Source: Variimorphobacter saccharofermentans (GTDB lineage: Bacteria; Bacillota; Clostridia; Lachnospirales; Lachnospiraceae). Taken from it: a stretch of 64,000 nt of DNA. Under the pieces are notes generated by a model that was not told the DNA's origin, ran no database searches, and worked only from the letters and a program-made list of their open reading frames with translations. This document shows, piece after piece, positions 45,131-54,731 of this stretch. A program made the position numbers and the translations under genes. Numbering within the stretch: position 1 is the first letter of the stretch; every line of letters begins with the position of its first letter. Location of the stretch: the NCBI RefSeq assembly GCF_014174405.1, contig NZ_JACEGA010000001.1, positions 2,013,001 through 2,077,000 of the forward strand, given 5' to 3'.

Positions 45131-45733
45131 TTATTCTTGTTCATTATTTTCTTTGCTTTTCAGGTTTAGTTTTTGAATGAAATTAAATGGTTTTAACCGT
45201 ATAAAAGCTTCTCCGACAATTTCATCCCTTCGTATATTACCAATACTGGCAAAGCGACTATCCTCACTGTTATTACGATTATCTCCCAGTACAAAATATT
45301 CATTCTCTTCTAATACAATTTCTTCATCAGCAAGTCCATAGTTTGTCATGGGTTCTGCCTGAATAATATCCTCAACGACTTCTCCATTAATATAAAGCAG
45401 ACCATCCTTTAATTGCAGACGTTCTCCAGGAAGTCCGATAATTCGTTTAATATCGTAATAACTATGTTCCTTACCACTTTTCTTAAAAACAATCACATCG
45501 AACCGTTTCGGATCCGTAAAGCGATAGGAAAATTTATTAATAATGACAGAATCTCCATCCTTAAGGGTGGTTTCCATCGAATTACCAATCATATTCGTTT
45601 TTTCCAGTGCATAATATATGATAAAATATGCCAGAAAAATAACAGCTGCTATCTGCACAATCCAGATTATTATTTCTATTATGATTTTCTTGATAAATGG
45701 TCGTTTACTTTCTTTATCAAAATCAAAATCCAT
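45131..45733 (-). CDS. lepB: Signal peptidase I
   Basis: 200 residues. A basic cytosolic N-terminal segment precedes one membrane helix (about 18-42). Catalytic Ser is in MIGNSMETTLKDGDSV and the Lys in YDIKRIIGLPGERL; VLGDNRNNSEDSRFASIG is the C-terminal box. It removes signal peptides of exported proteins. It lies between rbgA and rplS, typical for clostridia. Confidence 0.96.
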   Translation of the reverse strand: MDFDFDKESKRPFIKKIIIEIIIWIVQIAAVIFLAYFIIYYALEKTNMIGNSMETTLKDGDSVIINKFSYRFTDPKRFDVIVFKKSGKEHSYYDIKRIIGLPGERLQLKDGLLYINGEVVEDIIQAEPMTNYGLADEEIVLEENEYFVLGDNRNNSEDSRFASIGNIRRDEIVGEAFIRLKPFNFIQKLNLKSKENNEQE

Positions 45734-45837
45734 ACCTTGCCTCCATGCATATTGTTGGTTAGAGTATACGACAATTTGCTGCCATTGGCAAATTGATTTT
45801 GCATTAAGGAATTATTAATTATTTATAAATCTAAAAA

Positions 45838-45863
45838 AGGGACAATACTGATTGATTGTCCCT
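45838..45863 (-). terminator. Intrinsic terminator after rplS
   Basis: AGGGACAAT (45838-45846) and ATTGTCCCT (45855-45863) form a 9-bp stem. On the minus strand it is followed by TTTTTT (45837-45832). It closes the ribosomal transcript before lepB. Confidence 0.8.
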
Positions 45864-45871
45864 TCTCTTTA

Positions 45872-46219
45872 TTATTTAATTGCTTCTTTAATCTTAGCTC
45901 TTTTACCTACTCTATCACGCAGATAGAAAAGTTTTGCTTGTCTTACTTTACCGCGTCTAACGATCTCAATACGATCGATGGTAGGACTATGAAGCGGCCA
46001 GGTTTTCTCAACACCGATACCATTGGATGTCTTTCTTACAGTAAAGGTCTCTCTGTTACTACCGTTTTGTCTTTTAATTACGGTTCCTTCAAAAACCTGT
46101 AATCTTTCACGGTTACCTTCTTTTACCTTTGCGTATACCTGAACGGTATCGCCAACCTTGAAATCCGGAACAGATGCTTTCAACTGTTCTGCTTCAATAC
46201 TCTTAATAATTTCATTCAT
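45872..46219 (-). CDS. rplS: 50S ribosomal protein L19
   Basis: 115 residues with [49 protein letters not shown], complete and usual length. L19 lies at the 30S/50S interface. It follows trmD by 113 bp and has a strong GGAGGTCAC ribosome binding site. Confidence 0.98.
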   Translation of the reverse strand: MNEIIKSIEAEQLKASVPDFKVGDTVQVYAKVKEGNRERLQVFEGTVIKRQNGSNRETFTVRKTSNGIGVEKTWPLHSPTIDRIEIVRRGKVRQAKLFYLRDRVGKRAKIKEAIK

Positions 46220-46332
46220 ATTTGTGACCTCCTATCAAATTTAGATGTTCTTAATACAATAGTAATCAGTATCAGAGGACCATCCCACTCACAATAAAAT
46301 ACTTTAACATAAACAATGCTTAAATGCAAGCT

Positions 46333-47118
46333 TTATTTTGAATCATAGATATCATAGTTCTTTTGAAAAATAAGACGAGTCAGATATTCGCGTTCTTCTT
46401 CGGTGAGATTTGCTTTTTCGAGAAGATCTGGACGTCTTTCATAGGTTCTCAGAATGGATTGTTTCCTTCTCCAAGCTTCGATTTTGGCATGATGTCCGGT
46501 TAATAGAACTTCGGGTACCTTTTGTCCCATAAATATTTCCGGACGGGTATATTGAGGATATTCTAACAGATTATCCTGCAGCGATTCAAATTCCGAAGAA
46601 ATATCATTATTTAATACACCTGGTATTAATCGGGAGATTGCATCGATCATAACCATAGCAGGTAGCTCACCTCCGGTCAATACATAATCTCCTATGGAGA
46701 TGTAATCAGTAGCAATCATATTAAGAACTCGCTCATCAACTCCCTCATAATGACCGCATAAGAATATTAAATCCTCTTCTTGGGAAAGTTCTTTCGCCAT
46801 TTCCTGATTAAAAATACTTCCCTGCGGTGTTACATAAATTACACGTGGTTTTTTAAAATCTGCCGGATTCTCTTTTGATAACTTAATATGATTCACCAGA
46901 TAGCCGTAGGATTTATATACCGGTTCTGCCTGCATTACCATGCCGGCACCTCCACCGTATGGATAATCGTCAACCTTTTTATGTTTATCATCACTAAAAT
47001 CTCTGATATTAATTGCATTTACGGAAATTAATCCTTTATCGATTGCTCTTCCTGTGATACTGGTTCCTAAACTTTGCATAATCATCTCAGGAAAGAGTGT
47101 AAGTATATGAAAATTCAT
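46333..47118 (-). CDS. trmD: tRNA (guanine-N1)-methyltransferase
   Basis: 261 residues, slightly longer than the usual 240-250 with extra residues in the linker. The SPOUT trefoil-knot motifs include [35 protein letters not shown] and RLIPGVL. TrmD methylates G37 of tRNAs to prevent frameshifting. The rpsP-khpA-rimM-trmD-rplS order is conserved. Confidence 0.97.
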   Translation of the reverse strand: MNFHILTLFPEMIMQSLGTSITGRAIDKGLISVNAINIRDFSDDKHKKVDDYPYGGGAGMVMQAEPVYKSYGYLVNHIKLSKENPADFKKPRVIYVTPQGSIFNQEMAKELSQEEDLIFLCGHYEGVDERVLNMIATDYISIGDYVLTGGELPAMVMIDAISRLIPGVLNNDISSEFESLQDNLLEYPQYTRPEIFMGQKVPEVLLTGHHAKIEAWRRKQSILRTYERRPDLLEKANLTEEEREYLTRLIFQKNYDIYDSK

Positions 47119-47195
47119 AATGAACCCATGCCTTTCATTTTGCCTGTAAACTCAAGTTTACATTCATATTTGCGTAAAACTTGATCATATTTATA

Positions 47196-47702
47196 TTATC
47201 GTAAGCCAGGTAATAAATGAACAATGATCTTCTTTTGCTCCACGTCTACATTCAGAATACATTCTTTGATTGATGGAATTAAGATTTCTTTATGATCCGG
47301 TGTTTTAACAACGTAAACATCATTGGCAGAGGTAGTTAATATCTCAGTCAGAATTCCAAGAGATTCACCCGTATCGGTGATAATCTCAGAATCAATCAGA
47401 TCATAAATAAAATACTCGTTCTCATGCAGCTTCACTGCATTATCTCTACTTACAAGCAAATCTTTTCCTCGATATTTTTCAATCTCATTGATATCATCAA
47501 TCCCCTTAAACTTTAAAATGGCTTGTTGCTTAAAGTACTTGACCCCTTCTACTTCCAGAGGAATTAATTCTTTCCCTGTATCCAGAATTACCTCTGTTAA
47601 ATCATCAAATCTCCTGAGATCATCTGTTGTAGGGAATACCTTCACCTCACCACGTATTCCATGTGTGGAAGAAATGACTCCAACTCTGAGATAATTATCC
47701 AT
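47196..47702 (-). CDS. rimM: 16S rRNA processing protein RimM
   Basis: 168 residues. The N-terminal RimM domain contains [20 protein letters not shown], and the PRC-barrel starts near [14 protein letters not shown]. It binds S19 and helps 30S head maturation. It precedes trmD by 78 bp. Confidence 0.95.
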   Translation of the reverse strand: MDNYLRVGVISSTHGIRGEVKVFPTTDDLRRFDDLTEVILDTGKELIPLEVEGVKYFKQQAILKFKGIDDINEIEKYRGKDLLVSRDNAVKLHENEYFIYDLIDSEIITDTGESLGILTEILTTSANDVYVVKTPDHKEILIPSIKECILNVDVEQKKIIVHLLPGLR

Positions 47703-47798
47703 GCTTTCCCATCCTTTATTTCAAAATTATATGCCTGACATCACGCAAACAACAGTATGCACAAATATCAATACACATTCCTTTATAGCTTGTACAAA

Positions 47799-47861
47799 AA
47801 GAAGCTGTTCTACTATGCCGGCAATGAAAATACTTATTATCGACATAACAGACAGCTTCTT
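47799..47861 (-). promoter_or_regulatory. Long hairpin between khpA and rimM
   Basis: On the minus strand AAGAAGCTGT (47861-47852) pairs with ACAGCTTCTT (47808-47799) and TTT follows, with inner partial pairing across the 43-base loop. It looks like an attenuator or terminator that would set lower expression of rimM-trmD-rplS than of rpsP-khpA. The 195-bp gap has no gene. Confidence 0.55.
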
Positions 47862-47897
47862 GATTCTGCTCAGAAAAAACTGCAATTGGATTACCTG

Positions 47898-48128
47898 CTA
47901 TTGCAGAATCTCAACTACTACCTTTTTGTCATCCTTTGTTGCGGCTGCTTTTACTACGGTACGGATGGATTTTGCGATACGACCTTGCTTTCCAATTACC
48001 TTACCCATATCCTCAGAAGCGACTTTTAATTCCACAACAATTGCCTTTTCGGTTTCTTTTTCCGTAACAACAACCTCATCGGGATGATCAACGAGTGATT
48101 TAGCGATAACTTCGACTAATTCCTTCAT
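47898..48128 (-). CDS. khpA: KH-domain RNA-binding protein KhpA
   Basis: 76 residues with the KH motif [21 protein letters not shown] (GxxG loop IGKQGR). KhpA partners KhpB and binds many RNAs in Firmicutes. It lies 21 bp after rpsP in the conserved rpsP-khpA-rimM order. Confidence 0.95.
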   Translation of the reverse strand: MKELVEVIAKSLVDHPDEVVVTEKETEKAIVVELKVASEDMGKVIGKQGRIAKSIRTVVKAAATKDDKKVVVEILQ

Positions 48129-48149
48129 TTTCTCTACCTCCGAAGCTAA

Positions 48150-48392
48150 TTATAGAATACCTGCATTCTTTAAAATCTTACCTACAGTATCGGTAGGCTG
48201 AGCACCGTTAGCTAACCACTTTTTTGCAGCTTCCTCGTTTACGTTGAACTTACTAGGGTTTTGTGTAGGATCGTAAGTACCGATTTCTTCGATAAATCTA
48301 CCATCTCTTGGTGTTCTGGAATCAGAAACAACGATTCTATAGAAAGGAGCTTTTTTCTGTCCCATTCTCTTTAATCTAATCTTTACTGCCAT
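48150..48392 (-). CDS. rpsP: 30S ribosomal protein S16
   Basis: 80 residues: [34 protein letters not shown] and the short C-terminal tail are typical of S16. It is complete with GGAGGTGAAATAA upstream. It follows ffh by 73 bp. Confidence 0.98.
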   Translation of the reverse strand: MAVKIRLKRMGQKKAPFYRIVVSDSRTPRDGRFIEEIGTYDPTQNPSKFNVNEEAAKKWLANGAQPTDTVGKILKNAGIL

Positions 48393-48465
48393 TTATTTCA
48401 CCTCCTTAAATATTTCACTATATATTGTAACTGTCAATGATAATCAAAGACAACCTACAACGCAT

Positions 48466-49809
48466 TTATAAACCAAAGGGTAATTTGAATTTCCCTCCGT
48501 GTTTCCCGCCTTTTCCCATCATACCAGAAAATTGCTTCATCATTTTTCTGGATTGCTCCAGCTGCTTTACCAAAGCATTTACTTCTGAGATATCAACTCC
48601 GGCTCCAGCTGCAATACGTTTTTTGCGGGACGGATTTAATATATCCGGGTTGGAGCGTTCCGCTTTTGTCATGGAATAAATGATAGCCTCTGTGGTAGCA
48701 AGAGCATTTTCATCGATTTCAATGTCTTTCAGCTTACCAGCACCAGGAAGCATACCCAGTAAACTGGATATTCCACCCATCTTTTTCATTTGTTGCATCT
48801 GCTCCAGAAAATCATTAAAATCAAATTCTGCTTTTTTGATCTTCTTTTCTAATTCCTTGGCTTTTGTTTCATCAAATTCAGCTTGTGCTTTATCAATTAA
48901 TGTAAGAATATCTCCCATTCCAAGAATACGGGAAGCCATACGGTCCGGATAAAACTGTTCTAAATCAGAAAGCTTCTCACCCATACCTACATACAGTATA
49001 GGGCGACCGGTAACTGCCCGAATCGATAAAGCAGCACCACCTCTGGTATCACCATCCAATTTGGTTAATATTACTCCATCAATAGAAAGCTTCTCGTTAA
49101 ACAGCTCAGATACATTCACTGCATCCTGACCAGTCATTGCATCCACAACTAAAATTGTCTGATGCACATTGATATTAGCCTTAATCTCCTGTAATTCTTC
49201 CATCATTGCTTCATCAATGTGAAGGCGACCGGCGGTATCCAGCATTACAACGTTGTATCCATTCTTGACAGCATGCTCCATAGCCGCTTTCGCAATATTA
49301 AGAGGCTTATGCTTATCTCCCATGGAAAATACACTGACACCCTGCTTATCTCCATTGATCTGCAGCTGTTCAATCGCTGCGGGACGGTATATATCACATG
49401 CTACTAATAAAGGCTTTCTTCCTTTTGACTTTAATTTTCCGGCAAGCTTGGCAACGGTTGTTGTCTTACCTGCACCCTGTAAACCACACATCATCAATAC
49501 GGTTATCTCATTAGAGGGTTTCAACTGTAATTCTACGGTCTGTTCCCCTAATAATCGAATCATTTCTTCATTAACAATTTTAATAACCATCTGACCCGGA
49601 GTAAGACTGTTCAGTACATCCTGTCCGACAGCCCGTTCCTGTACGGTGTTCACAAAGTTTTTAACCACTTTAAAGTTAACGTCTGCTTCAAGTAAAGCCA
49701 TTTTAACTTCTTTCAAAGCAGTTTTAACATCAGCTTCAGAAAGTCTGCCCTTTCCTCTTAAGTTCTTGAATATATTCTGAAGTTTATCGGATAAGTTTTC
49801 AAATGCCAT
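48466..49809 (-). CDS. ffh: Signal recognition particle protein Ffh
   Basis: 447 residues. The N domain leads to the G domain with GLQGAGKTTTVAKLAGKL and DTAGRLHID, TKLDGDTRGG. The methionine-rich M domain ends the protein (QMQQMKKMGGISSLLGMLPG, SRKMMKQFSGMMG). Ffh binds 4.5S RNA and signal sequences and docks with FtsY (60136-61068). ylxM is immediately upstream with one base between. Confidence 0.98.
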   Translation of the reverse strand: MAFENLSDKLQNIFKNLRGKGRLSEADVKTALKEVKMALLEADVNFKVVKNFVNTVQERAVGQDVLNSLTPGQMVIKIVNEEMIRLLGEQTVELQLKPSNEITVLMMCGLQGAGKTTTVAKLAGKLKSKGRKPLLVACDIYRPAAIEQLQINGDKQGVSVFSMGDKHKPLNIAKAAMEHAVKNGYNVVMLDTAGRLHIDEAMMEELQEIKANINVHQTILVVDAMTGQDAVNVSELFNEKLSIDGVILTKLDGDTRGGAALSIRAVTGRPILYVGMGEKLSDLEQFYPDRMASRILGMGDILTLIDKAQAEFDETKAKELEKKIKKAEFDFNDFLEQMQQMKKMGGISSLLGMLPGAGKLKDIEIDENALATTEAIIYSMTKAERSNPDILNPSRKKRIAAGAGVDISEVNALVKQLEQSRKMMKQFSGMMGKGGKHGGKFKLPFGL

Positions 49810-49810
49810 A

Positions 49811-50185
49811 TTACAGCTCCTTTAAAATATCGTCTGCCAATGTTGCTATTTCCTTCACCGTTGAAACATCTCCCGACTGTTCTACTACGGAAAGAAGTTC
49901 CTTCATCGTACCAAGTTTTTCTTTAATTGATTGAAATCTTTGTACCAATGACAATTTATCTTCATATTCCTTTAATTGTACTGTACAGCGCTTTACGATA
50001 TCATAGACACCCTGTCTGCTGATTCCCTGTTCAGCTGCAATCTCACCAAGAGATAAGTCATTTAACACATAATCCTCAAATATATGTTTTTTATGATCAC
50101 TAAGTAAATCACCATAAAAGTCGTATAAAATTGAGAGCCATACGATTTCATCCAGCTTTTCAATCTGTGCTTCACTTTGTATCAT
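49811..50185 (-). CDS. ylxM: YlxM-type HTH protein, SRP-associated
   Basis: 124 residues. The sigma-like HTH is seen at ISRQGVYDIVKRC; the family UPF0122 is LDEIVWLSILYDFYGDLLSDH. It precedes ffh with a one-base gap and is thought to modulate SRP. The ribosome binding site (AGGTGGTGAT) lies within the inverted repeat at 50192-50224. Confidence 0.93.
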   Translation of the reverse strand: MIQSEAQIEKLDEIVWLSILYDFYGDLLSDHKKHIFEDYVLNDLSLGEIAAEQGISRQGVYDIVKRCTVQLKEYEDKLSLVQRFQSIKEKLGTMKELLSVVEQSGDVSTVKEIATLADDILKEL

Positions 50186-50191
50186 AAAATC

Positions 50192-50224
50192 ACCACCTGT
50201 AAAGGAATTTTCTTTACAGGTGGT
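50192..50224 (-). promoter_or_regulatory. 13-bp inverted repeat covering the ylxM ribosome binding site
   Basis: ACCACCTGTAAAG (50192-50204) and CTTTACAGGTGGT (50212-50224) are perfect complements with a 7-base loop. In the mRNA the ribosome binding site GGTGGTGAT is at the 3' arm. With the promoter just upstream, the transcript would start inside the 5' arm, so the repeat may act either as an operator at +1 or, from longer transcripts, as a translation-blocking hairpin. Confidence 0.7.
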
Positions 50225-50253
50225 AGTATAACGAATTCACATATAATTGTCAA
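50225..50253 (-). promoter_or_regulatory. Promoter for ylxM-ffh
   Basis: On the minus strand TTGACA (50253-50248), a 17-base spacer and TATACT (50230-50225) form a near-consensus promoter. The -35 overlaps the stop codon of the HPt gene, so ylxM-ffh can be transcribed independently. Confidence 0.75.
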
Positions 50254-50600
50254 GTGGTTTTCTCCTTTAAAACAAGAATTATTTTTTGATATTCATTCGT
50301 AAGAAGCTTGATATGATTTTGATCAACTCGTTGCTTGGATATCTCCTCCTGAAGTCTCAGACAATACTGCGCCAGCTTGTGAAATCCTAAATTTGCGGCA
50401 ATTCCCTTCAAGGTATGAACATAAAAAGCCGCATTTTTATATTCATGCTTCATGATGGAATCCATAAATAATTGATAGGTAGTATCTTTTAAGAATTTTT
50501 GACAAAGTGACTGATAGAGCTGTTCATTATGACCCAGGCGAAGCAAAACACCTTTTACATCAACACCAAGTTCCATAAGCTTTCTATCAATATACTCCAT
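50250..50600 (-). CDS. HPt phosphotransfer protein
   Basis: 116 residues from the ATG at 50600, preceded by GGAGG. The HPt phospho-acceptor motif is YVHTLKGIAANLG (HxLKG) around residue 54. A four-helix bundle receives phosphate from a receiver domain and passes it on. The gene follows a hybrid kinase by 60 bp, making them a likely phosphorelay pair. No output regulator is seen nearby. Confidence 0.88.
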   Translation of the reverse strand: MEYIDRKLMELGVDVKGVLLRLGHNEQLYQSLCQKFLKDTTYQLFMDSIMKHEYKNAAFYVHTLKGIAANLGFHKLAQYCLRLQEEISKQRVDQNHIKLLTNEYQKIILVLKEKTT

Positions 50601-50660
50601 ATATTTTCCTCCGACTGACATAATAATGTTTCTACCATATACGGGTTAGTATTCAGCACC

Positions 50661-52403
50661 TCACAGGTTAAAAATAGAATATAATAAGTGGTAGAATTTA
50701 TTCCGATCGATGGGTTTGGTTATGTAATAATTCATTCCATACTCCTGATATAAACTGTAGTCTACATCAGTAGAATCAGCTGTTAACGCAATAATGCAAA
50801 TAGAATCATAATTACTATGACCGGATGTTCGAATTGTTTTTGCAGTCTGATATCCGTTCAAATCCGGTAATTGAATATCCATTATAATTATGTCATAATA
50901 GTTGGTAGCTGCGCTCTCAAATTTACTAATTGCTTCAAAACCATCCACTGCGGTATCAAACGCAATATTTACATACTTTAAGAAATCACAGATGATTTCC
51001 AGATTGATTGCGTTATCTTCTACTACGAGAATTCTCTTTCCAGAAAAATCATAATTTAATCTATTATCTGAAGGTAGTTCTTCATTTTCAGATATTTCAA
51101 TAGACTGCATTTTTGAAGAAGTCTCATTTAACTCCAGCATGATATCAATCGTTATCGTTGTTCCTATTCCTACTTTGCTTGCCACGTGTATGGATCCGCC
51201 CATCAAATGAACCAGGTTTTTTACAATGAACATTCCAAGTCCAGTCCCGCCATATTTTTTAGCAATACTACTATCTTCCTGATTAAACGGAAGAAAGATA
51301 CGCTTGATATATTCATCGCTCATTCCTTTACCAGTATCCTTTATCACAAAACGATATAATGCTTTTGTTTTATATTTTTCCATTTCAGATACTTCTAAAG
51401 TGATTTTTCCACCAGATGGAGTGAATTTTAAAGCGTTCGAGATACAATTGTTCAGTATTTGGGTCAAACGAAGGCTGTCACCAATAATTGAATCATCTTG
51501 AATATCGTTTAGGATAAGCTCAAAATACTGATGATTTAATTCTGCCTGAGTACTAATAATAGAAGAAATATGCTGTAATAAATTACTTAAGTAAAAGGGT
51601 TCCATCAATAGAACAAGATTATCACTGTCCATTTTAGAAACATCCAGTATATTATTGATTATGTCTAACAGATTATATGAGGATTGATGGATCCGATCAA
51701 AATAATATATCTGCTTTGAAGGATTTCCCAAGGAATTTCGTGCAAGCTGTGTTAATCCTATAACGGAATGTATGGGTGTCTTTAATTCATGACTTATATG
51801 GGATAAGAAGTCTTTTTTAGCCTCATTTGCCTTTTCTATATTTGATAATGCTGACTTTAATGCGATATTTGCCTGTGTCTCTTTGGTAATATCAGAAATA
51901 TAGCATATGATTTTTTTCTTCATGTTGAGTACTTCACTTGGATAAAGGTGAACACTGAGCCATAGCATCTCATTGGTTATCGGATGCTGATATTGAAATG
52001 TGATATCTGCGTTTTCGCTTATATTAGGACATGTAAAAAAACGGATTATATCCTTATGATATTCAGCGGGTATATTGCCTAATAATTGCAAATATACCTT
52101 TTGAAATACTTCATTTCTTATGCCAAAAAAACGTTCAAAATTAGGAGATATATACTCAATGCACCTACTTTGAAGATCATATATGGAAAAAACAACATTA
52201 ACATTCGAATAGATTAAATTTATCAGTGCTTCCCGATAAATCAACGCAGAAATTCGCTTTCTGTATTTCACATCCAGAACAATGATAATAATGATAATAC
52301 ATAATGTTATGGAAATCAAAAATAATGCAATATATCGATTCAAAATAAAAAGGTCTAAGTTTTGCAATTGAAAGTTTAATAAATCCAATTTACGCTTCTC
52401 CAT
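50661..52403 (-). CDS. Hybrid sensor histidine kinase with PAS and receiver domain
   Basis: 580 residues. One membrane helix (about 25-46) leads to a PAS domain (about 65-170), HisKA with FLSHISHELKTPIHSVIG (phospho-His), HATPase_c with ILNNCISNALKFTPSGG, DTGKGMS and GGTGLGMFIVKNL, and a C-terminal receiver with VVEDNAINLE and IIMDIQLPDLNGYQ (phospho-Asp), Thr/Ser and Lys (TKPIDRN). The signal is unknown. The N-terminal periplasmic loop is very short, so sensing is probably intracellular through PAS. Confidence 0.93.
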   Translation of the reverse strand: MEKRKLDLLNFQLQNLDLFILNRYIALFLISITLCIIIIIIVLDVKYRKRISALIYREALINLIYSNVNVVFSIYDLQSRCIEYISPNFERFFGIRNEVFQKVYLQLLGNIPAEYHKDIIRFFTCPNISENADITFQYQHPITNEMLWLSVHLYPSEVLNMKKKIICYISDITKETQANIALKSALSNIEKANEAKKDFLSHISHELKTPIHSVIGLTQLARNSLGNPSKQIYYFDRIHQSSYNLLDIINNILDVSKMDSDNLVLLMEPFYLSNLLQHISSIISTQAELNHQYFELILNDIQDDSIIGDSLRLTQILNNCISNALKFTPSGGKITLEVSEMEKYKTKALYRFVIKDTGKGMSDEYIKRIFLPFNQEDSSIAKKYGGTGLGMFIVKNLVHLMGGSIHVASKVGIGTTITIDIMLELNETSSKMQSIEISENEELPSDNRLNYDFSGKRILVVEDNAINLEIICDFLKYVNIAFDTAVDGFEAISKFESAATNYYDIIIMDIQLPDLNGYQTAKTIRTSGHSNYDSICIIALTADSTDVDYSLYQEYGMNYYITKPIDRNKFYHLLYSIFNL

Positions 52404-52668
52404 TTCCTATAATCATTTGGTTATTATAAGGTTCGATATGACTTCATCCGGACAATTAAGATGAATTAATCTATACATTAACACTCTCGCTTTAATGTGA
52501 TTGAAGCGACGGAAATACTTTCAAATTAAAACAATCTATGCATTCTTAAAATGAATTAACATTAATTAGAAGTAATTTGCATATTATAACAAATATATCA
52601 GACAAAAATTTAATTGTCAATCAGAGCATAAAATCTGTAGACACAAGTGTACCTATTTTTTGAATCAA

Positions 52669-52701
52669 AATGCCGATAAGAAGTATTTTCTTATCGGCAT
52701 T
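52669..52701 (-). terminator. Terminator after the carboxyltransferase cluster
   Basis: AATGCCGATAAGAA (52669-52682) and TTCTTATCGGCATT (52688-52701) form a 14-bp stem with a 5-base loop, with the tail TTTGATT on the minus strand. The remainder of the 330-bp gap (52404-52733) is AT-rich with nothing else recognised. Confidence 0.75.
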
Positions 52702-52733
52702 ATTAATAAAATCTTTAACACATTATATTATTC

Positions 52734-54146
52734 TTATACAGGGTAAGCCTGGTTTGCTTTGTCTGCTGCAGCAACATCAATACCCGTTTTCTGTGCCTGA
52801 CGATATTTAAAGAAATCCATCGCAACCTGAGGGAAAAGAGCATAGGACAATACATCCTCATCCTGTTCTTTCCAGTCAGCAATTTCCGCTTCAATCTTAG
52901 CGAGCTCTGGCTCGATTAAGTCAGCTGGGCGACAGGTAATAGGCTTCTTGTCTCCGATTACTTTCTTTTGAACCTCTGCATTAAACGGTTTTACAGTCTG
53001 ACCATATTCACCGGAAAGCAATGCTTTGGTTTCCTTTGTAACCATCTTGTAGCGTTCGCCAGCCAATACATTAAGCACCGCCTGGGTTCCTACAATCTGA
53101 CTGGAAGGAGTTACGAGAGGTGGTTCACCAAAATCTTTACGAACTCTAGGAACCTCCTGTAATACCTCGTAATACTTATCCTCCTGCTTTTGCTCCTTTA
53201 ACTGGGACACAAGGTTGGATAACATACCGCCTGGAACCTGATATAATAAGGTCTTAATATCAACACCCATTACCTTTGGATTCAGTAAGCCGGTCTCTAA
53301 AGCCTTGTCACGGAGAGGACGGAAATAATCAGCTATTTCAGCTAATATCTGTTGATCAAATCCGGTATCATATGGAGTACCTTTAAAGGTTTCTACCATA
53401 ACTTCGGTAGCAGGCTGACTAGTTCCCATAGCAAATGGTGACATAGCGGTATCAATAATATCACAGCCCGCTTCTACAGCCTTCATATAGGTCATTCCAG
53501 CCACACCACTAGTATAGTGTGTATGAAGATCAATCGGGATTTTAACAGCGGATTTTAATGCACTAACTAATTTTGTAGCCTCATAAGGCACTAATAATCC
53601 AGCCATATCCTTGATACAAATGGAGGATGCACCAAGCTCTTCTATTTTTTTCGCCATGTTAACATAATAATCTGTTGTATATGCATCTCCTAAGGTATAG
53701 GAAATAGCAATCTGAGCATGACCATTTTCCTTGTTTGTTGCTTTTACAGCACATTCCAGATTACGAATATCATTTAAAGCATCGAATATACGAATGATGT
53801 CGATACCATTTGCAATTGATTTTTGAACAAAATAAGCAACTACATCATCAGCATAATGACGATATCCCAGAATGTTCTGTCCACGAAACAGCATTTGTAA
53901 TTTTGTATTTTTAAATCCTTTTCTGATTTTTCTTAAACGTTCCCAAGGATCTTCCTTTAAGAAACGCAGGGAAGCATCAAAGGTAGCTCCACCCCAACAT
54001 TCCACTGCATGGTAGCCAACCTTGTCCATGGTTTCAAGAATCGGAAGCATCTCTTCGGTAGACATTCTTGTAGCAATCAGGGATTGGTGAGCATCACGTA
54101 ATATGGTTTCGGTTATTTTAACCGGTCTTTTTTCTTGTTCTGCCAT
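52734..54146 (-). CDS. oadA: Oxaloacetate decarboxylase alpha / transcarboxylase 5S-type subunit
   Basis: 470 residues. The TIM-barrel carboxyltransferase domain (LRDAHQSL, ECWGGATFDASLRFL, LFRGQNILGY, DLHTHYTSGV) has the metal-binding Asp/His set and Lys in ICIKDMAG. A PYC_OADA conserved domain follows, but the biotin domain is missing; it is encoded separately just upstream (54194-54601). The protein transfers carboxyl between oxaloacetate/pyruvate and biotin. It is last in the cluster MmdA, OadG, biotin protein, OadA. Confidence 0.92.
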   Translation of the reverse strand: MAEQEKRPVKITETILRDAHQSLIATRMSTEEMLPILETMDKVGYHAVECWGGATFDASLRFLKEDPWERLRKIRKGFKNTKLQMLFRGQNILGYRHYADDVVAYFVQKSIANGIDIIRIFDALNDIRNLECAVKATNKENGHAQIAISYTLGDAYTTDYYVNMAKKIEELGASSICIKDMAGLLVPYEATKLVSALKSAVKIPIDLHTHYTSGVAGMTYMKAVEAGCDIIDTAMSPFAMGTSQPATEVMVETFKGTPYDTGFDQQILAEIADYFRPLRDKALETGLLNPKVMGVDIKTLLYQVPGGMLSNLVSQLKEQKQEDKYYEVLQEVPRVRKDFGEPPLVTPSSQIVGTQAVLNVLAGERYKMVTKETKALLSGEYGQTVKPFNAEVQKKVIGDKKPITCRPADLIEPELAKIEAEIADWKEQDEDVLSYALFPQVAMDFFKYRQAQKTGIDVAAADKANQAYPV

Positions 54147-54193
54147 TACTTTACCTCCTGTTAAATGTTAACTCAATCGCTTTTCCTTTCAGA

Positions 54194-54601
54194 TTAGTTT
54201 AACGTAGCTAATAAGTTACCTGCTTCTACAGACTGACCAGCAGCTACATCGATGCTAGCCACAGTTCCATCCTGAGGAGCGACAATTTCATTTTCCATCT
54301 TCATTGCTTCAAGAATTAAGATAACATCACCTTTTTTCACTGCCTGACCAACAGATGCTTTGATATTAAGAATTTTACCAGGCATTGGAGAGTTTACTTT
54401 AACACTTCCTGCACTTCCGGATGCAGCCGGCTTCGCAGGTGCTGCTGCAGGAGCACTAGGGGCTTCCTGTGGTGCTGCAGCTGGCTTCGGAGCTGCTACG
54501 GGAGCAGGACTTACCGGTGCTGCTGCTTGAGGTGATCTTACGCCTTCTTCTACAGAAACATCATATGTGGTTCCATTCACTGTAATTGTATAGTATTTCA
54601 T
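54194..54601 (-). CDS. Biotin carboxyl carrier protein
   Basis: 135 residues from the ATG at 54601, preceded by GGAGG. A small N-terminal domain (YYTITVNGTTYDVSVEEG) and an Ala/Pro-rich hinge (about 30-70) lead to the biotinyl domain with EAMKMEN; the Lys is biotinylated. The carrier would shuttle carboxybiotin between OadA and the MmdA-like carboxyltransferase. It precedes oadA by 47 bp. Confidence 0.93.
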   Translation of the reverse strand: MKYYTITVNGTTYDVSVEEGVRSPQAAAPVSPAPVAAPKPAAAPQEAPSAPAAAPAKPAASGSAGSVKVNSPMPGKILNIKASVGQAVKKGDVILILEAMKMENEIVAPQDGTVASIDVAAGQSVEAGNLLATLN

Positions 54602-54731
54602 AATATACCTCCATCTGGTGCAAAAGAGCTCCAAATCGCTAATTGCACATACTCAATTTTAATAACATATCATTTTCGGTTCTTCTTATGCAAACATATA
54701 ATTATTTACATTACTAAATATGATAAGACAA

